A stretch of DNA of 64,000 nucleotides from Thysanoteuthis rhombus (GCA_963457665.1 OY735218.1:46224841-46288840), one strand, 5' to 3'. Counted from the stretch's first letter, positions 22,986-35,125 are shown. Program-made: numbers and translations. The notes: generated from the letters alone by a model not told the origin.

Positions 22986-24239
22986 AAACGATTTATCAGA
23001 TTCTTGTCTTTTTTGTCTATATCCTTTACTTGAAAAAGTATTCTTTTATCCTTTATAAGCTGATCAGGAATGCACACTCTTGTACGTAAACAAGGAAAGT
23101 TACCAAAAATAATTAGAATTTTGAAAACGATGAATTAAAAAGCTAGAATGTTGGCTAGCAAACCTCATTTCGGGATTTTCAAAGAAATTTGTATTTTTTG
23201 CATATTTTGAATAGGATTTTAATCTGACTGAAAAATTCAGCTTCAAAATAAGCCCAAAGAAAGGAGGCCAGGAAAGAATTATGCTTAATATTGCTTTGAA
23301 GGAGAAAAGGTCGGTACAATGGATGCAAGAGTATCGTGATACCGTCAAAAACATAAACAATTCAATTTGTGACTGAGTATGACACATGGTGAGAATGGTA
23401 GACAACAAATGGACCCCATCGTTAACCAAAAGCCTGTTCTGAGAATCTACATTTGAAATCCTGGCGTTTTATCTTAACTGGAACAGATGTATTTGAATTT
23501 GAAGCTCTTTTGATCTATTGCTGTGAACTGCACACTCGACAGATACATATATACATGCATACGTACATACATGCATAGCCAAACAACCAGGCAGTATAAT
23601 TTGAAACGTAAGTTACCTGTTTTGTCTATTTGACATTTGGGTTGATCGTTTGTATTTCCTTGAATTAATCAAATTGCTGATAAACGATTCCATTATTCTC
23701 TTGTACCATTCGTCATTGTCACATAAGGCAGACTTTGCATCTTGAGAGGGTGATTTTGCGGAATAATTATGTTTTTATGAACAAAAATGCCCCAATAGAT
23801 TGGTGACGAGTATCCTTTACCTGGTCTGAGGAATAGGAAGAGTTCAGATTCAGGAAATATTTGCTTCAGAAAAATCTTTTTTAATGCCTCATCCATTGTT
23901 CCTGTTCATACATCTTTGCAAATGATTCATGATTTTTCTTTCGAAAAACTCCCAAGAAAAACCTTTAGAAATAGCATTTGGAGAAGAAACAAAGCAAGCA
24001 GAGTGATGCAAATGATATTCATTGTTGAAGGAAAATCTTATTTCTTACAAGAAATTCATTTTGTCTCACGACCAAGAACTAAAAATATTCTAATGTATAG
24101 AAGTACTGCTAATTGTAGAAAAATGGTTATTGGCCACGACGTAAAGAACTTTCAATATTGGATTAGATTATCCCCAAGAACTCTTGAATCAACTCTTAGT
24201 GATAATCAATTTAATAAGACCACTGGAAATTAGAACCAA
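22986..24239. other. AT-rich stretch with no recognised gene
   Basis: It contains a 105-codon open reading (23,916-24,233, +), basic, beginning MQMIHDFSFEKLP. I do not recognise it; it has no clear domain and no sign of splice sites. A 109-codon minus reading at 23,100-23,429 is also unrecognised. Confidence 0.4.
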
Positions 24240-24610
24240 TCTCACAATAGGACCAATTCTGTAAGAACCAATTTAAACGTAAGTCAACATTACTAATTTG
24301 CTTAGCACATAATGACCTATGTGCTGTTTATTTGGACAAAATTCTTTGCTACTGAAAAACATTTTGAACATTTGAAATATGATAAGATTACTGAAAAATA
24401 TATTTCGCATTCTCAAGACGATTAACTTTTTAACTTTATCTCATGTTAAATGCTAAATTAAAAAAAAATATATGTGTGTTTTCAACAAAAAAGTTTTCAA
24501 GTTATTCAGAACAATCGGTTCATTTTTGCCCCTAATCGTTGGTCCCGATGCAGATTTATCGACCAGAATCCATTGTTTATTGCTTTGTGTAAGTCGTTGA
24601 AAGTGACTGG
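24240..24610 (+). repeat. Dispersed repeat pair, copy 1
   Basis: It shares ordered blocks with 26,735-27,120: AATTTAAACGT, TTATTTGGAC, and TTGGTCCCGATGCAG at about 24,540-24,554. Confidence 0.5.
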
Positions 24611-25754
24611 CCTCAAGTAAATAAATGTTGGTATTTCCTAAGATGAGATTAGTCTGGCGCTATGTACCGTGGGGATCCCTAGTGAACAGCTAATTCTCAA
24701 CTGCATTAATAATTTGCAAAGGTATTTTACCATCCATTATGCCATACCGAAACTTTGAATTTGAGTTAATATCGAATTAAACTGTAGTGACACCTTTATG
24801 TTCATAACTTTCTGATAATTGATAATTTGAATGAAGCGTTAAAGATTGAAATTCCAATTAGTCTGAATATATTTTGTCCTCTTTCAAAACAGATTATTTT
24901 GCCAGAGTTGTAGGTCTGATATTTAGCCACCTTGTGCTTTGTTTCAGACTAAGCTATGCTTAGTAAATAATGTAACAACTTATAGATTACTCTTGAAGAT
25001 GACAGGGTTATTTACACATCGAAAAATTATACAGGTATCATTTATTATAAATGTATATGTTGCAGGAATACGCACACCTCAAATGAAATTGATTTTTGTC
25101 GATTTTCAGCAACTCTTCATATTTTCTTGGGCAAGAGAATCGGATAAAAACTAATATCCTTTTTTAATTGGAGAAAACGTCAATTTTACCTTTGAAATAT
25201 CACATATGTCTATATTTGTTTTTTGTCCAATACGAGCTTATCATCATCATCGGCAGAAGTCGTTATAGAAGCAGTAGTAGTGGTATTGGCGGTGTAAATG
25301 CAAACACAGAGGTAAACAGCTATGTGCTTTTACATACGTGAACACACAGACAAGCTTTGCTTCACTTCACTCCACTCCTCCTGTTTGCTTCAGTGTAACA
25401 AAAGGCAAGAGACAATTGAAACATGCAGTGACTCTTACATGATAAAATGAATGTTGGCTTGTGGATTCAATGCATAAAAAGGGGTTGTTTGTCGTTCTGA
25501 GTTATTTCTGGGAATTTTGAGAAAAAAAGGAATAGAATTGAAAGATAGGATGGGTGGAATTTCTCGCAGTACTGGGATTCGTTTTTTCAGTAGCCAGATT
25601 GATTGAACTATCGTGAAAGTCGGAAAATTCGTGATCCAAGATCGTGGCGTAAATGGATTGTTGAATTCTAACAAAAAAGCCATTATAGTGATCGGTAAGA
25701 AAGTAAACTAGGTGGTGGTTGTAGCCAGAAAAACGTAGGAGAGTTATCTGCAGC
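24611..25754. other. AT-rich stretch with no recognised gene
   Basis: A short ATCATCATC run at about 25,241 lies beside sequence with no recognisable element. Confidence 0.45.
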
Positions 25755-25960
25755 AAGCAAATAGGATTTGAACAGTCGATATCTCACATGACTTGGTCGA
25801 GTCATTAAAGTGCCATTAGTTAACTTTCATTGCCTGACGACCACAACTCTGTTACCACGAACACTTCATACTCTTGAGTTTCGCTATCTACCTCTCAGGA
25901 AGCTCTTGCATTCTGGGCCTTGCCACACCCTCGTGCAGAATGGATTTTATTTACAGAACT
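25755..25960 (+). repeat. Local duplicated block, copy 1
   Basis: Blocks such as CAGTCGATATCTCACATGAC and GTCATTAAAGTGCCATTAGT recur, diverged, at 26,240-26,420 in the same order. Confidence 0.45.
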
Positions 25961-26234
25961 TTTATTGTTATTGCTAACTAAGTACATGTATAAATAGTGA
26001 TCGTAGCCAGAAAAGGGTCAGGGATTCGTCTTTTTATTTCATCCATATTCTTGAAGTCTCGTGTGAAGATTGAGACTGTTGTCTCTCATACACCCACTCC
26101 AACTCTTGTTTACATGAGCAGTTTACCGTAGTCCCCATCTGGCTTGCAAGGCTTCCCTAGCCTGTGACGTATTGGACATTGGAAGGGATGGTTACATGCC
26201 TTTTTAAAAGAAATTCGCCCACGACAGGAAAATA

Positions 26235-26420
26235 CAAATTGAGCAATCGATAGTTAACAGGACTAGGTTGAATCATTAAACAGTTATTAGTATAACTTCC
26301 TATCTTCAGGGATCCCATACCCTGTATTACATGAGCCCATCATTCTCCGCTGTTTAGTAGGCTCTTTAATATCCGTCGTTGCCACGCCAAATTCATCAAA
26401 AGGACTTTACATTCATAGGG
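26235..26420 (+). repeat. Local duplicated block, copy 2
   Basis: GCAATCGATAGTTAACAGGAC and ATCATTAAACAGTTATTAGT match copy 1 about 480 bp upstream. Confidence 0.45.
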
Positions 26421-26734
26421 TGTATTGAAAAGAATTTATGATATTAACTAGTACACCTTTGCTGTCAGAAAATGGCGTAAATATCGAAGTAGATTTGCAA
26501 TTGCATTGCACTGAATAAATATAAAAAGCATTGCCTTGTTCATGTTCAATATTTCTCCAATATGAATATCAACTGAAGATACGGAAGGAAATTGGAAGAA
26601 GCTAATACAAAGGGCTGGGACAATCGCCGATCATTATATTTTCTTTTCTGTATGAATGTATAAATATTGAAAAGTCTTACACACAAAAATATATACAGTG
26701 AATTTCACTTCATAGAATAAACAGGTATCAGAAC

Positions 26735-27120
26735 CAGTCAGAGCAATTCAAACGTCTGCAATCATCCCTAACTTGGTTCATTTATAACGACAAATGCACA
26801 GCTTATTTGGACCAAACAGTAATAATACTGGATTATTATGTTATTTAATTGATTTGCAACCATTTTTCCAGTTCTGAAAACGACTATCATTCAAGTATTT
26901 AAACTCACGACAAAAATCTCAGAAGATAGAAAAAATTGGAAAGAGAATGAACAAGTTGTTGTGGTTCCCATGCAAGTTGACCCTCCAAGTCGAAAAAAAA
27001 AACATCCATTTTTTCTGCTAAAATAAATAGATTTTCATTTATCAGATAAGCTGGTTTTTGGATTTAAAGCATTGGTCCCGATGCAGTAATATTAAATAGA
27101 ATCTGCTGTATATATACATA
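26735..27120 (+). repeat. Dispersed repeat pair, copy 2
   Basis: AATTCAAACGT, TTATTTGGACC, and TTGGTCCCGATGCAG at about 27,074-27,088 occur in the same order as in copy 1. Identity over the alignable parts is roughly two thirds by eye. Confidence 0.5.
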
Positions 27121-27289
27121 TGATGATCCAATATGCCATCTTTTTGAATATCGATGAAGTGAAATGTTCAACCAGCTAGTGTTTCGAATCATCATTATTG
27201 TCGAGAATCTCTACAGATATTTGTTGGTTTATTTCATTATTCTTGAATTTTCTCCACAATAAACTACAAAGTCTATCTGCCTGGATTGA

Positions 27290-28250
27290 AAACTATGTAA
27301 CGTTGACTTCTGAGGGAATTCAAGGTGGCATGAAGTCATTCCTGCTCATTTTAAAACAATTTTCTCGGTTTCAGGCCAAAGTTTGAAACCTATGAAACTG
27401 AAATTGGCACAAAAGGTGAATTGTTCCGTGGCAAAGGTCATATACAATATGGAGTTGAGCTCTGAGGTCATATGAAGTGAAAAAAGTCATTTCTGGTCAT
27501 TTGTAGTCAACTTTTAGAGTAGTGGGCCAGAGTTTCGCACCAAGGAGGATAAAATTTACCGTATGGCAAAGGAGATAATCTACATAAAATTGACTTTTGA
27601 GGTTACTCAAGGTCATTTCAGATAATTCGTAAGCAATTTCCAAGTTTAAGGCTATAATTTTACACAATACTGAGTTTTTCTATTAGGCATTTGAGGTCAC
27701 ATGAGGTAATTCCTAGTCTTTTCTAGCGTTTTTTTTATACTGAAATTTAGCATATTGGTACATCTTCACAAAGCGAAGGAAACGGGCTTAGTGAGGAGAT
27801 TTAAGGTCATCAGAAATCAATTCCGATCATTCCATCTCGTTTTCAGGATTTTGGCAATAATTTCACATCGGAGGAACTGAAATTTGGCAGAGTGGTAAAT
27901 CTTTCCTTCGGCAAAGCTCCAAGGCAACGCGATATTGACTTCATAATTCATTTGGTCAATCCTTTATCAGCCTCATTTTTGCGCCTCTGAAACTGAAATT
28001 TGGTTAAGAATTAGATTCTTCCACAGCTAAAATATCTTGAAATTTGATTCTTACGTCGAGATCATTGAGTTCAACAAAAGTAATTTCTGATCATTTCTGG
28101 TAAATCATTCTGGAATTTTTTACCACTGAATGCCCCTAAGATACAGACAATGTACATAATGGTACATTTTTTACATAACGAAAGTTATAAGAAAGGTTGG
28201 GTTGATGCTGGAGATCACCAAGGGTCGCCGAAGGTCATTTCTTGAATTTT
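27290..28250. repeat. Diverged tandem repeat, ~100-150-bp unit
   Basis: A phrase like TTGACTTTTGAGGTCA, then AGGTCATTTC, TTTCAGG, AAACTGAAATTTGGCA and TTCCGTGGCAAAGG recurs in order. Unit starts fall near 27,302, 27,450, 27,590, 27,688, 27,800, 27,935, 28,050 and 28,210. Units are strongly diverged and some are internally deleted. Confidence 0.75.
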
Positions 28251-29814
28251 CAACATGGCCCTGTGATAATCTCTCGAGATGGCTGACCTTGTGTTCTCTA
28301 TGCTTTTCTCATAGACAGTTATATATTGGTTGTTCAAAGATTGAGTCCTTGCACCCAAATTGAAGAAAAATGTATGCAGTGTATCCAGAAATCCAGTAAG
28401 TTTAAGTGGCAAAATCATATGCATTAGAATATGTCTTCCCTTACAGCTACTTTTTCATGTGTTCATTAATTGTTTTTTCATTGATTGTTGTGTAAGAGGT
28501 ACATCAAAGTACATATTTTCTTGTTTGGTTTTATTTTAATCTATCTCCTCCGGGCCTTACCAGGTAACCCTGCTAGTATTCAATATTTTTTTTTGCATGG
28601 TTGGAGTGCTGAGTGGCTTTCGCATTTACAGCTTAGAAGACGTAATCCACAACGATGTATTCGAATCATTCAGTTAGTTCCACGGGGCGAATTTCATCTT
28701 GGCACTCAAAGCAGATCATCATTCAGATTAGACAAGGACTTACAAATATATGAGGTAAAAACAAAATGCCATAATTATTCATTAATTGAGATCATCATTA
28801 CGTGAAATGTTCCAGTTGAAATCAAACTCTCTGAAGGAACACTCATTGCACTAATTTTGTGGTCATGTCGACCTACTCAGCCCCACTTTGCTCTGCTCTA
28901 CGTCAACTCTTACGTATTGAATAAAGATAACGCATGTAGCTCTCATGCGATCCTAATCAACAGGGGCCCTATTATACAGAAAATTTAATAAGATTTATCC
29001 GACCATGAAGATACCGTCTTCTGTTATTTGGTCGAGAAATGAGTTGCTTAATTATCTTGCATGCAAACGATACTCAATGTTAATCAAGCACTTAAATAAC
29101 CCCATATAATCTATTGCATACGGGGAAATAATTAATTGCATCCATTTATTACAGTAAGATTGTGAAACTAATAATTTAGTGGGAACCCTTGGGATATTGT
29201 AAAATTCCAGAAAATTTGAGTAATTTCAAGATATCCTTGGTTTTAAAATAAGTGTAGTATTAGTCAACGAGCGCGTGATGCTGAAAATAATTGCTGCAAT
29301 GGGTTTGATACTCACTGGGTTCCCTATTCGTGGAGCTATGCGTCAAACTAAGCTAAACTTAGTAAATATAAAGTATATTCAGCTTCAGCATTCATATTGC
29401 TTATACCGCTCAGTTTAATGCAAGACTAGAGTAGTGAAGCACGCAATGAGGCTCAAACCCATCACGGTAGTAATGGTCAACAACACAAGCTTGTTCATGT
29501 AAGGCATATGGATGGAATTAAATAAATAAATGTGAACGTTTGATACAACGAAATACCCACACATTCAATCAAACTAAATGCATAGAGAGAACACTTGGGC
29601 TGATATTCTACTAATCCATCATGGATAGTTAGTTAATTTACTCGGCGACAAAAGACAAAAAGTTCATGTCTGCAGATAAAAGAACTTAATTATCTGAATT
29701 ATTATCCAAGTTATCTGTTCATTATAAAGTAATGAACGTTTCTAGTAAAGATAATTACTTTGTTAGTCCGTTCTACTTGATGTTTCTTTTGTATAAAAAA
29801 TACAGACGAAAATC
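28251..29814. other. AT-rich stretch with no recognised gene
   Basis: A 106-codon reading at 28,485-28,805 (+) has a hydrophobic N-terminus but no recognised family. A weak inverted pair, GCAATGGGTTTGATACTCACT (29,297) against GCTCAAACCCATCA (29,451), encloses about 130 bp. Confidence 0.4.
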
Positions 29815-30150
29815 ATTTATCAACCTAAACTGTCAACCAAGGTTTCTTCAGTTTTTGAACAGATCTGTCTGGCTGTGTACGTGTATGTCAAGTGTATATG
29901 TTGCATCATTAGGACTAGAGGGCTGAAAATTGAAAAATATACAATTTATAATGTCCAGAACAGGAATTGACATCCCTTGGTAATATGTTTTGATTTGGTG
30001 GTTTGAGTGACGATAAGAATTCATGCTAAATTGGTACCTCTTTTTCGTTCAGACTTTTTTCCAGTGATCACTCCCCAACTAAAGGCGGAAGAAGTAATTG
30101 ATCACCTGCTTTTCCTAATTTAGTTGATCTTCCCCAACATAACAAAATAT
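29815..30150 (-). repeat. Dispersed ~480-bp family, copy M1 (inverted)
   Basis: On the minus strand it reads AAAAACTGAAGAAACC then TTGACAGTTTAGGTTGA at one end and GGTGATCAATTACTTCTTCC and GGGGAGTGATCACTGG at the other, in family order. Confidence 0.55.
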
Positions 30151-30511
30151 CAAAAACCTCGCTCGAGTGACGATTTCTATTGATTGCCTAATCAGGCCTG
30201 TTATTCTCATTATATGAGGCTTTGACAATCACTATTATTATTAATTATTTCTTGTATTTTCTTTGATCGTAATTTTTTGGAACAAATACCATCAGTGCGT
30301 AAACAATGGCAGATCTTGCGCGTATGGTACGTTTGAAGGTTGGATTTCTTCCTTCCAAGTCGATGAGTTCTCATGCTTCCATTGAGTAAAGTATTGTAAG
30401 CCATTATCAATTTTTGACCAGTATTTCTTTTTTTTAATTCTATTTGCTAGTTATCAAAACTACTCAGACCGTTAGTCTGGAATAGATCAATAAAAAATAG
30501 AAGAAGCTTTC

Positions 30512-30595
30512 GGTGAGATTTTTACTCGCATCCATCTTACCTCAGAATAATGACCTATGCACGGCAACTGCTCAATCGATTGAGCTACTAAAGCG
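30512..30595 (-). pseudogene. tRNA-like SINE head
   Basis: On the minus strand TAGCTCAATCGATTGAGC is a clear A box with a GCTC/GAGC D stem. About 35 bp on, GCGAGTAAAAATCTCACC is a degraded B box. The middle does not form an anticodon arm. It is probably a tRNA-derived SINE head; the lower-coordinate side would be its body. Confidence 0.45.
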
Positions 30596-30639
30596 TTTCT
30601 AGCTGTCAGAAAATCAAATCTAACGAATCCAAACCCATA

Positions 30640-31190
30640 TTTTATTTCTCCTCATTAGTATTTGGAATAAGGATTGACCAATGAATAACGTACTCCGATA
30701 GTCTTTTGTTGTGCAACGATCACAAATAAAAGTCAAATAAAGAAAAATGTAAGACACATACTAAAGCGAAAAATCACCCTAAGATGGCATACCACAAGAG
30801 AGAATCATGCTCAACCTTACATGGATATGAGGAAGAAAACAGGAGTCAGAGACATCATAGAGTGTATTAGAAAACTAATACGGCAAATGACAGGCCATGT
30901 TGCAAAAATGACAGACAACAGAATCGAACGTTAAAAGAATGATGATGATGATGATGATGAGGGATAAATTTTGCATAATTTACATTGTACATTTAAAATT
31001 CCCGAAAACCTATCCGGGGTAGATAAAAAAAAAATGAAACTTTTTCCCAGACATAATAAGAAGTAAATATAAAATTTGTTGCGTCTTATACACGTGTCAC
31101 ATACGTAGACCGTTATTTAGCTAGCCAACCAGATTCACTTAAAAACTGAAAAAACAAACAAAATGTTGACAGTTCTACTTGACTGCTTTT
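30640..31190 (+). repeat. Dispersed ~480-bp family, copy P3, interrupted
   Basis: Family blocks occur on both sides of an inserted LINE fragment: GACCAATGAATAACGT and TTTTGTTGTGCAACGATCAC at left, ACATAATAAGAAGTAAATAT, ATTCACTTAAAAACTGAA and TGTTGACAGTTCTACTTGAC at right. Confidence 0.65.
30785..30962 (+). mobile_element. LINE 3' fragment with (GAT)n tail, nested
   Basis: The translation near 30,830-30,920 reads RKKTGVRDIIECIRKL and TGHVAKMTDNRIER, the last coding block of the RTE/CFDP2-like LINE, then a stop. Seven GAT triplets follow, to about 30,962. It is nested inside a member of the ~480-bp family, so it inserted later. Confidence 0.8.
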
Positions 31191-31589
31191 AATGTGCCAG
31201 GAGTTTCTTGCGATCCACAAACGTGTGTTGGTCCTACACGAAAAAGACCGTCCCGAAATGCATCCCTGTGGTGGGAATGAAGATTTACGCTATCGTATAT
31301 GTGAATTCGGTGAAATCTAAATCTTAGCTATTTACATGCATGATTCCTGCTTTCCTTTGAGAAAATGAACTATTGATTTTTTTAGGAAAATCACCACCAC
31401 AATATCGATGCTATGCTGTCATAGAATGTCCCATGTTGTTATATCTATGAGAAGCCAATGTGATCATACCTTAAAACATAGAAAAAAAAAAGAAGAAAAT
31501 CAAATTGAATGCATTGTTGAAAAGCAATTTTCTTCATGTCCAATAGATTTAATATTTCTGTAGTAGGGACCAATTTGATTATTTTTAGA
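31191..31589. other. AT-rich stretch with no recognised gene
   Basis: Nothing recognised between the two family copies. Confidence 0.5.
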
Positions 31590-32010
31590 AACCGTTAATC
31601 GAATCTGTCACTAAAACTATCAACACAGATTTCTTCAGTTTTCAAGTTGGTCTGGTTGGCTTGATGGCTGGCTGGTTATGAGTTACAGGTCTGAAAATGT
31701 AAATATTTTCTTCTGACTCTTTTGAAAAATCCTCCCTCCAAAATGGTCCTTAGTTCAAAGGAAGACTTCAATATGGACATTTTTGGTGATCGTTATCCAA
31801 CCAAAGGCAACATTGATAGATTCGACTTCTTATTGATCACCCTAACACGGCATGCCGCCAAAAACGTTGGTCTCGTCAAGGTTTCTATTATTTGACTTAG
31901 CAAACCCGTTTGATTTTCGAGGGACAGAGATAGAAGATTCTTAAAATGACATTTCCAATTCTCAAAAAATGCAAAAAGAACGATAATGTCTCCCATTGAA
32001 ATAAACACTT
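31590..32010 (-). repeat. Dispersed ~480-bp family, copy M2 (inverted)
   Basis: On the minus strand: AGCCAACCAGACCAACTTG, AAAACTGAAGAAATCTGTG, TTGATAGTTTTAGTGACAG and, at the other end, GGTTGGATAACGATCACC. It gives the clearest 3' block of the family. Confidence 0.6.
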
Positions 32011-32348
32011 CTTACATTGACAGAAATAATGCTTTCATCCATAAGAACCAATCATTTCAACTTGCCAAGCGATGATATCAGCACCGTTCCCATCAGTTCG
32101 GCGAAGTTGACTCTGCTATGTAATAAAGTTCTTCTTATGTCTCCTCCCTTTTCGTCTCTCAGTTAAGACTTGGCAAAGTTCCAGACATAAGCAAGGCCAC
32201 AAATAAGATGGTTCCAGCCAATAATTCAGCTCGATTGACACAAACCTCGCAAACATGCGATTTCTGTTTTGGTCTGAGGATTCATTTCGTTTCGTTCTGT
32301 TTTTTGACACATCAGGCAACACACCGTAGGTATATGATTTGGCTGACG

Positions 32349-32475
32349 AGAAAATATATCTTATCTACCTTTTTTTTACAAAAAATAAAAAGAAATATAC
32401 CTAATCTATATTTTTATAAAGAAGAAAAACATATCTCATCAACTTTTTTTTATAGAAAAGAAAAAGAAATAAAAA
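32349..32475. repeat. ~75-bp direct duplication, A/T-rich
   Basis: ATATCTTATCTACC plus a T run and AAAAAGAAATA recurs about 76 bp on as ATATCTCATCAAC plus a T run and AAAAAGAAATA. Confidence 0.55.
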
Positions 32476-32859
32476 CGAAACAAAACTAGGAGGAAAAAAA
32501 AGGAGGCTTCTCATATTTATACTTATATCACTGTTCCAGACGATAAAAATGATAGAAGCAGTTCAGAAATTTGTTCGAGGCAGATAAATAAATTATTTTT
32601 AGTTCTATTATTCATAACTTACGTCTCCAGTTTAAAATTCAAGAGAAGTCTGGGAGTTTTCCTCCAGAATTATAATTATTAGTTGCTTCCTTGTAGAAAA
32701 TGATTATTTTTCTTCAGAAAACATTACTGCTAGTTGGCTGCTGCTGCTGCTTTTTCGTTGCAAAGTAGGAATTCGTTTTTCTTTTGAAATAGAGGCATAT
32801 ACAGAAAAAAACTTGAGAATGTATACTAAAGAAAGGGAAAGAAAGATAGAGTACGACTA

Positions 32860-33195
32860 GTTGGTCACTTGATAGAAAGTCATGTGACGAATGTCTTTCG
32901 CCTGCCTGCTTTGTTAAAAAGATCAACGAACAAATTGCATCACTGAAATATCGATTATCAAAAGAACATGCATGGATCCTGCTAGACCCATATTAAGAGA
33001 CAATTTAACGTTAACTTACTTTATAAATTGAGCAAAAATATATGAGGAGTAACTTCAATTTCCAAGATCTCCTGCCCTATTCGTATGGCCTCAAAGCGGG
33101 ACATAAAGATAGATAGCACGTCAGCAGGCCAAAATTGAAATCCAAAAAACCCACGTTGACAGTTCTAGTTGACGGTCTTCCAAAAAGAAAGGAAG
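32860..33195 (+). repeat. Dispersed ~480-bp family, copy P4
   Basis: CATGTGACGAATGTCTTTCG near 32,880, TATGAGGAGTAACTTC near 33,041 and CACGTTGACAGTTCTAGTTG near 33,151 place it in the family. The central GTGATCAC block is missing or unreadable. Confidence 0.6.
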
Positions 33196-33360
33196 AGAAA
33201 GAGCAAACGTTAAATATCAAATGAATTTTGTTTTACCTTCGACTGAACGCTTCAAACAATCTTGAAATTAAGAATAAGATATACTCATACCTTTTTCTAC
33301 AGTTGTTTTTCCAGAACCACCACTAATTAATTGATCCAAGACTTAATTTTTTGAAGAAAG

Positions 33361-33420
33361 AACAACAACTACAACACCACCACCAATAACAAGAACAAGA
33401 ACAACAACAACAAAAGCATT
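33361..33420. repeat. AAC/ACC-rich simple repeat
   Basis: Imperfect AAC and ACC triplets over about 55 bp. Confidence 0.7.
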
Positions 33421-33957
33421 AAAGAGAAACAAAGACGAACAAATAAAAACACATCAAATTCAATGAACACACCTCTATGGGAGATGGATATACAAACTAT
33501 GGAAGCTTCAAAAAGTCACAATAATTTCTTTTAAACACTGAGTCTAATCTCTGTAAATTTGTTGGTTAGCGACGAAGCAAAACCAAACAGATTGTGTGTT
33601 TAAAATAAGAAACTGCTGTTGCCTCTGTTGATATTAAACCTTGCTACGCTTTTGGTGGTAGAGTTTCTCGTATGTTAGAAAAGTCCAACGTTACTCAAGG
33701 AGATTCTATTCTCTAGGAGTTCTCAGGATACGTCGTCGGAAAGGGATCAGTCGTGTAACTTCTCTGGAAAAGGAAAATGGTCAGGCGAAAAACGAAGAAA
33801 AAAGGTTGGTAGCTGCAGATTTAGCCCTCGTTATAAGAATTCGAACATGATGTGTGAAAAATATGTCAATGGACATTTTTTCTATATCGACTGGGAGATG
33901 CATGAATTTCAAGCTTACGGATAAACGTATCTCTATCCCTCTCCACAGGGAAATCCA

Positions 33958-33962
<5 letters not shown>

Positions 33963-33992
<30 letters not shown>
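33963..33992. repeat. (CT)n microsatellite
   Basis: About 29 bp of CT. Confidence 0.9.
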
Positions 33993-33996
<4 letters not shown>

Positions 33997-34260
33997 ACTT
34001 CAATATAGTTATGTTTATTTATCTGCCTTGCCATCAGTTCTAATTAGCCTGAAACCACTTAGATGAGAGTGCAAGACGACAGTCTCCAATGTTATCTGGA
34101 AACATTAAAATCACGAATAGACAATTCCATTGCTTATCCTGTAACACATTGGTATTCTACAGCGCTTTATGAATTCCCTATACTTGTGTATTGATTGGTT
34201 ACCACCAAAAGAAACGGTATCTTGGCTTATTTGCAAGCGAATCTTTGCTGCTTAATATTT

Positions 34261-34272
34261 CTCTTCTCTCTC

Positions 34273-34345
<73 letters not shown>
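34261..34345. repeat. (TC)n(TA)n microsatellite
   Basis: A short TC run leads into about 66 bp of TA. Confidence 0.95.
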
Positions 34346-34639
34346 GTAATATTGCTGAATCTGAATCCAATCATGGATTTAGAATCATATAAATATTATG
34401 ACAGATGCCATCTGTTTGAGGCAAAGAATACAAAAGCAATGCCGAGCGATAATTTCTGTGCTTAAGAGATTTGTCATATCAAGATAATTCCTATGGAGGA
34501 ACCAATGCATGGACTAAGTATTATAAACTGTCTGTCAAAAATGTTCACTCTGTTAACGTTGTAAAAATGATGAACACGCAAAGAGGTGGTAAGGGGTGAT
34601 TTCAGAAGCATTTTATCTTACATCCAGGTTGTCAAGTAC

Positions 34640-35125
34640 ACTGGATTACTTATATTGATTTCTGATAAAATATGCAGTTTTGCAGATGTATAAAAAACAG
34701 GTCTGGTTAGTCCATTGATTGAAACCTTACCATGACCAACTTCTTTTAACAACATGAGTGATTGATCAGAAAAACCGAAAAAGGAGGGGATGAATAAATA
34801 AGTTACTTCCACGCATTTCGCTGGGTACTGATCACTAAAGAGTTTTGAGTTTTCAGAAATATATGAATGATCGCTACCAGGCTCAAACTGAGGGACCAAT
34901 TTAGCATAAACACACATTATTAATTGAACCTCTCACTTGAAACCTATTCAAAGGAGATTTAAAATGACAAAAAATTTTTTTTTCTCGACAATAAGGGGTA
35001 AATATTTACATTCTCTGTCTTACCGAAGTGTACCGGTGATACATACATACCTAACCACCCAGGCACACAACTTAGAAAACGAAGAAGACTGTTTTAGTTG
35101 ACTGTTTCTAATATATTACAGACTT
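34640..35125 (+). repeat. Dispersed ~480-bp family, copy P5
   Basis: ACAGGTCTGGTTAGTCCATT near 34,699, GATGAATAAATAAGTTAC near 34,789, GGGTACTGATCACTAAAG near 34,823, ACAATAAGGGGTAAATATT near 34,988 and TTTTAGTTGACTGTTTCTAA near 35,091 occur in family order. It is one of the two longest copies. Confidence 0.7.
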
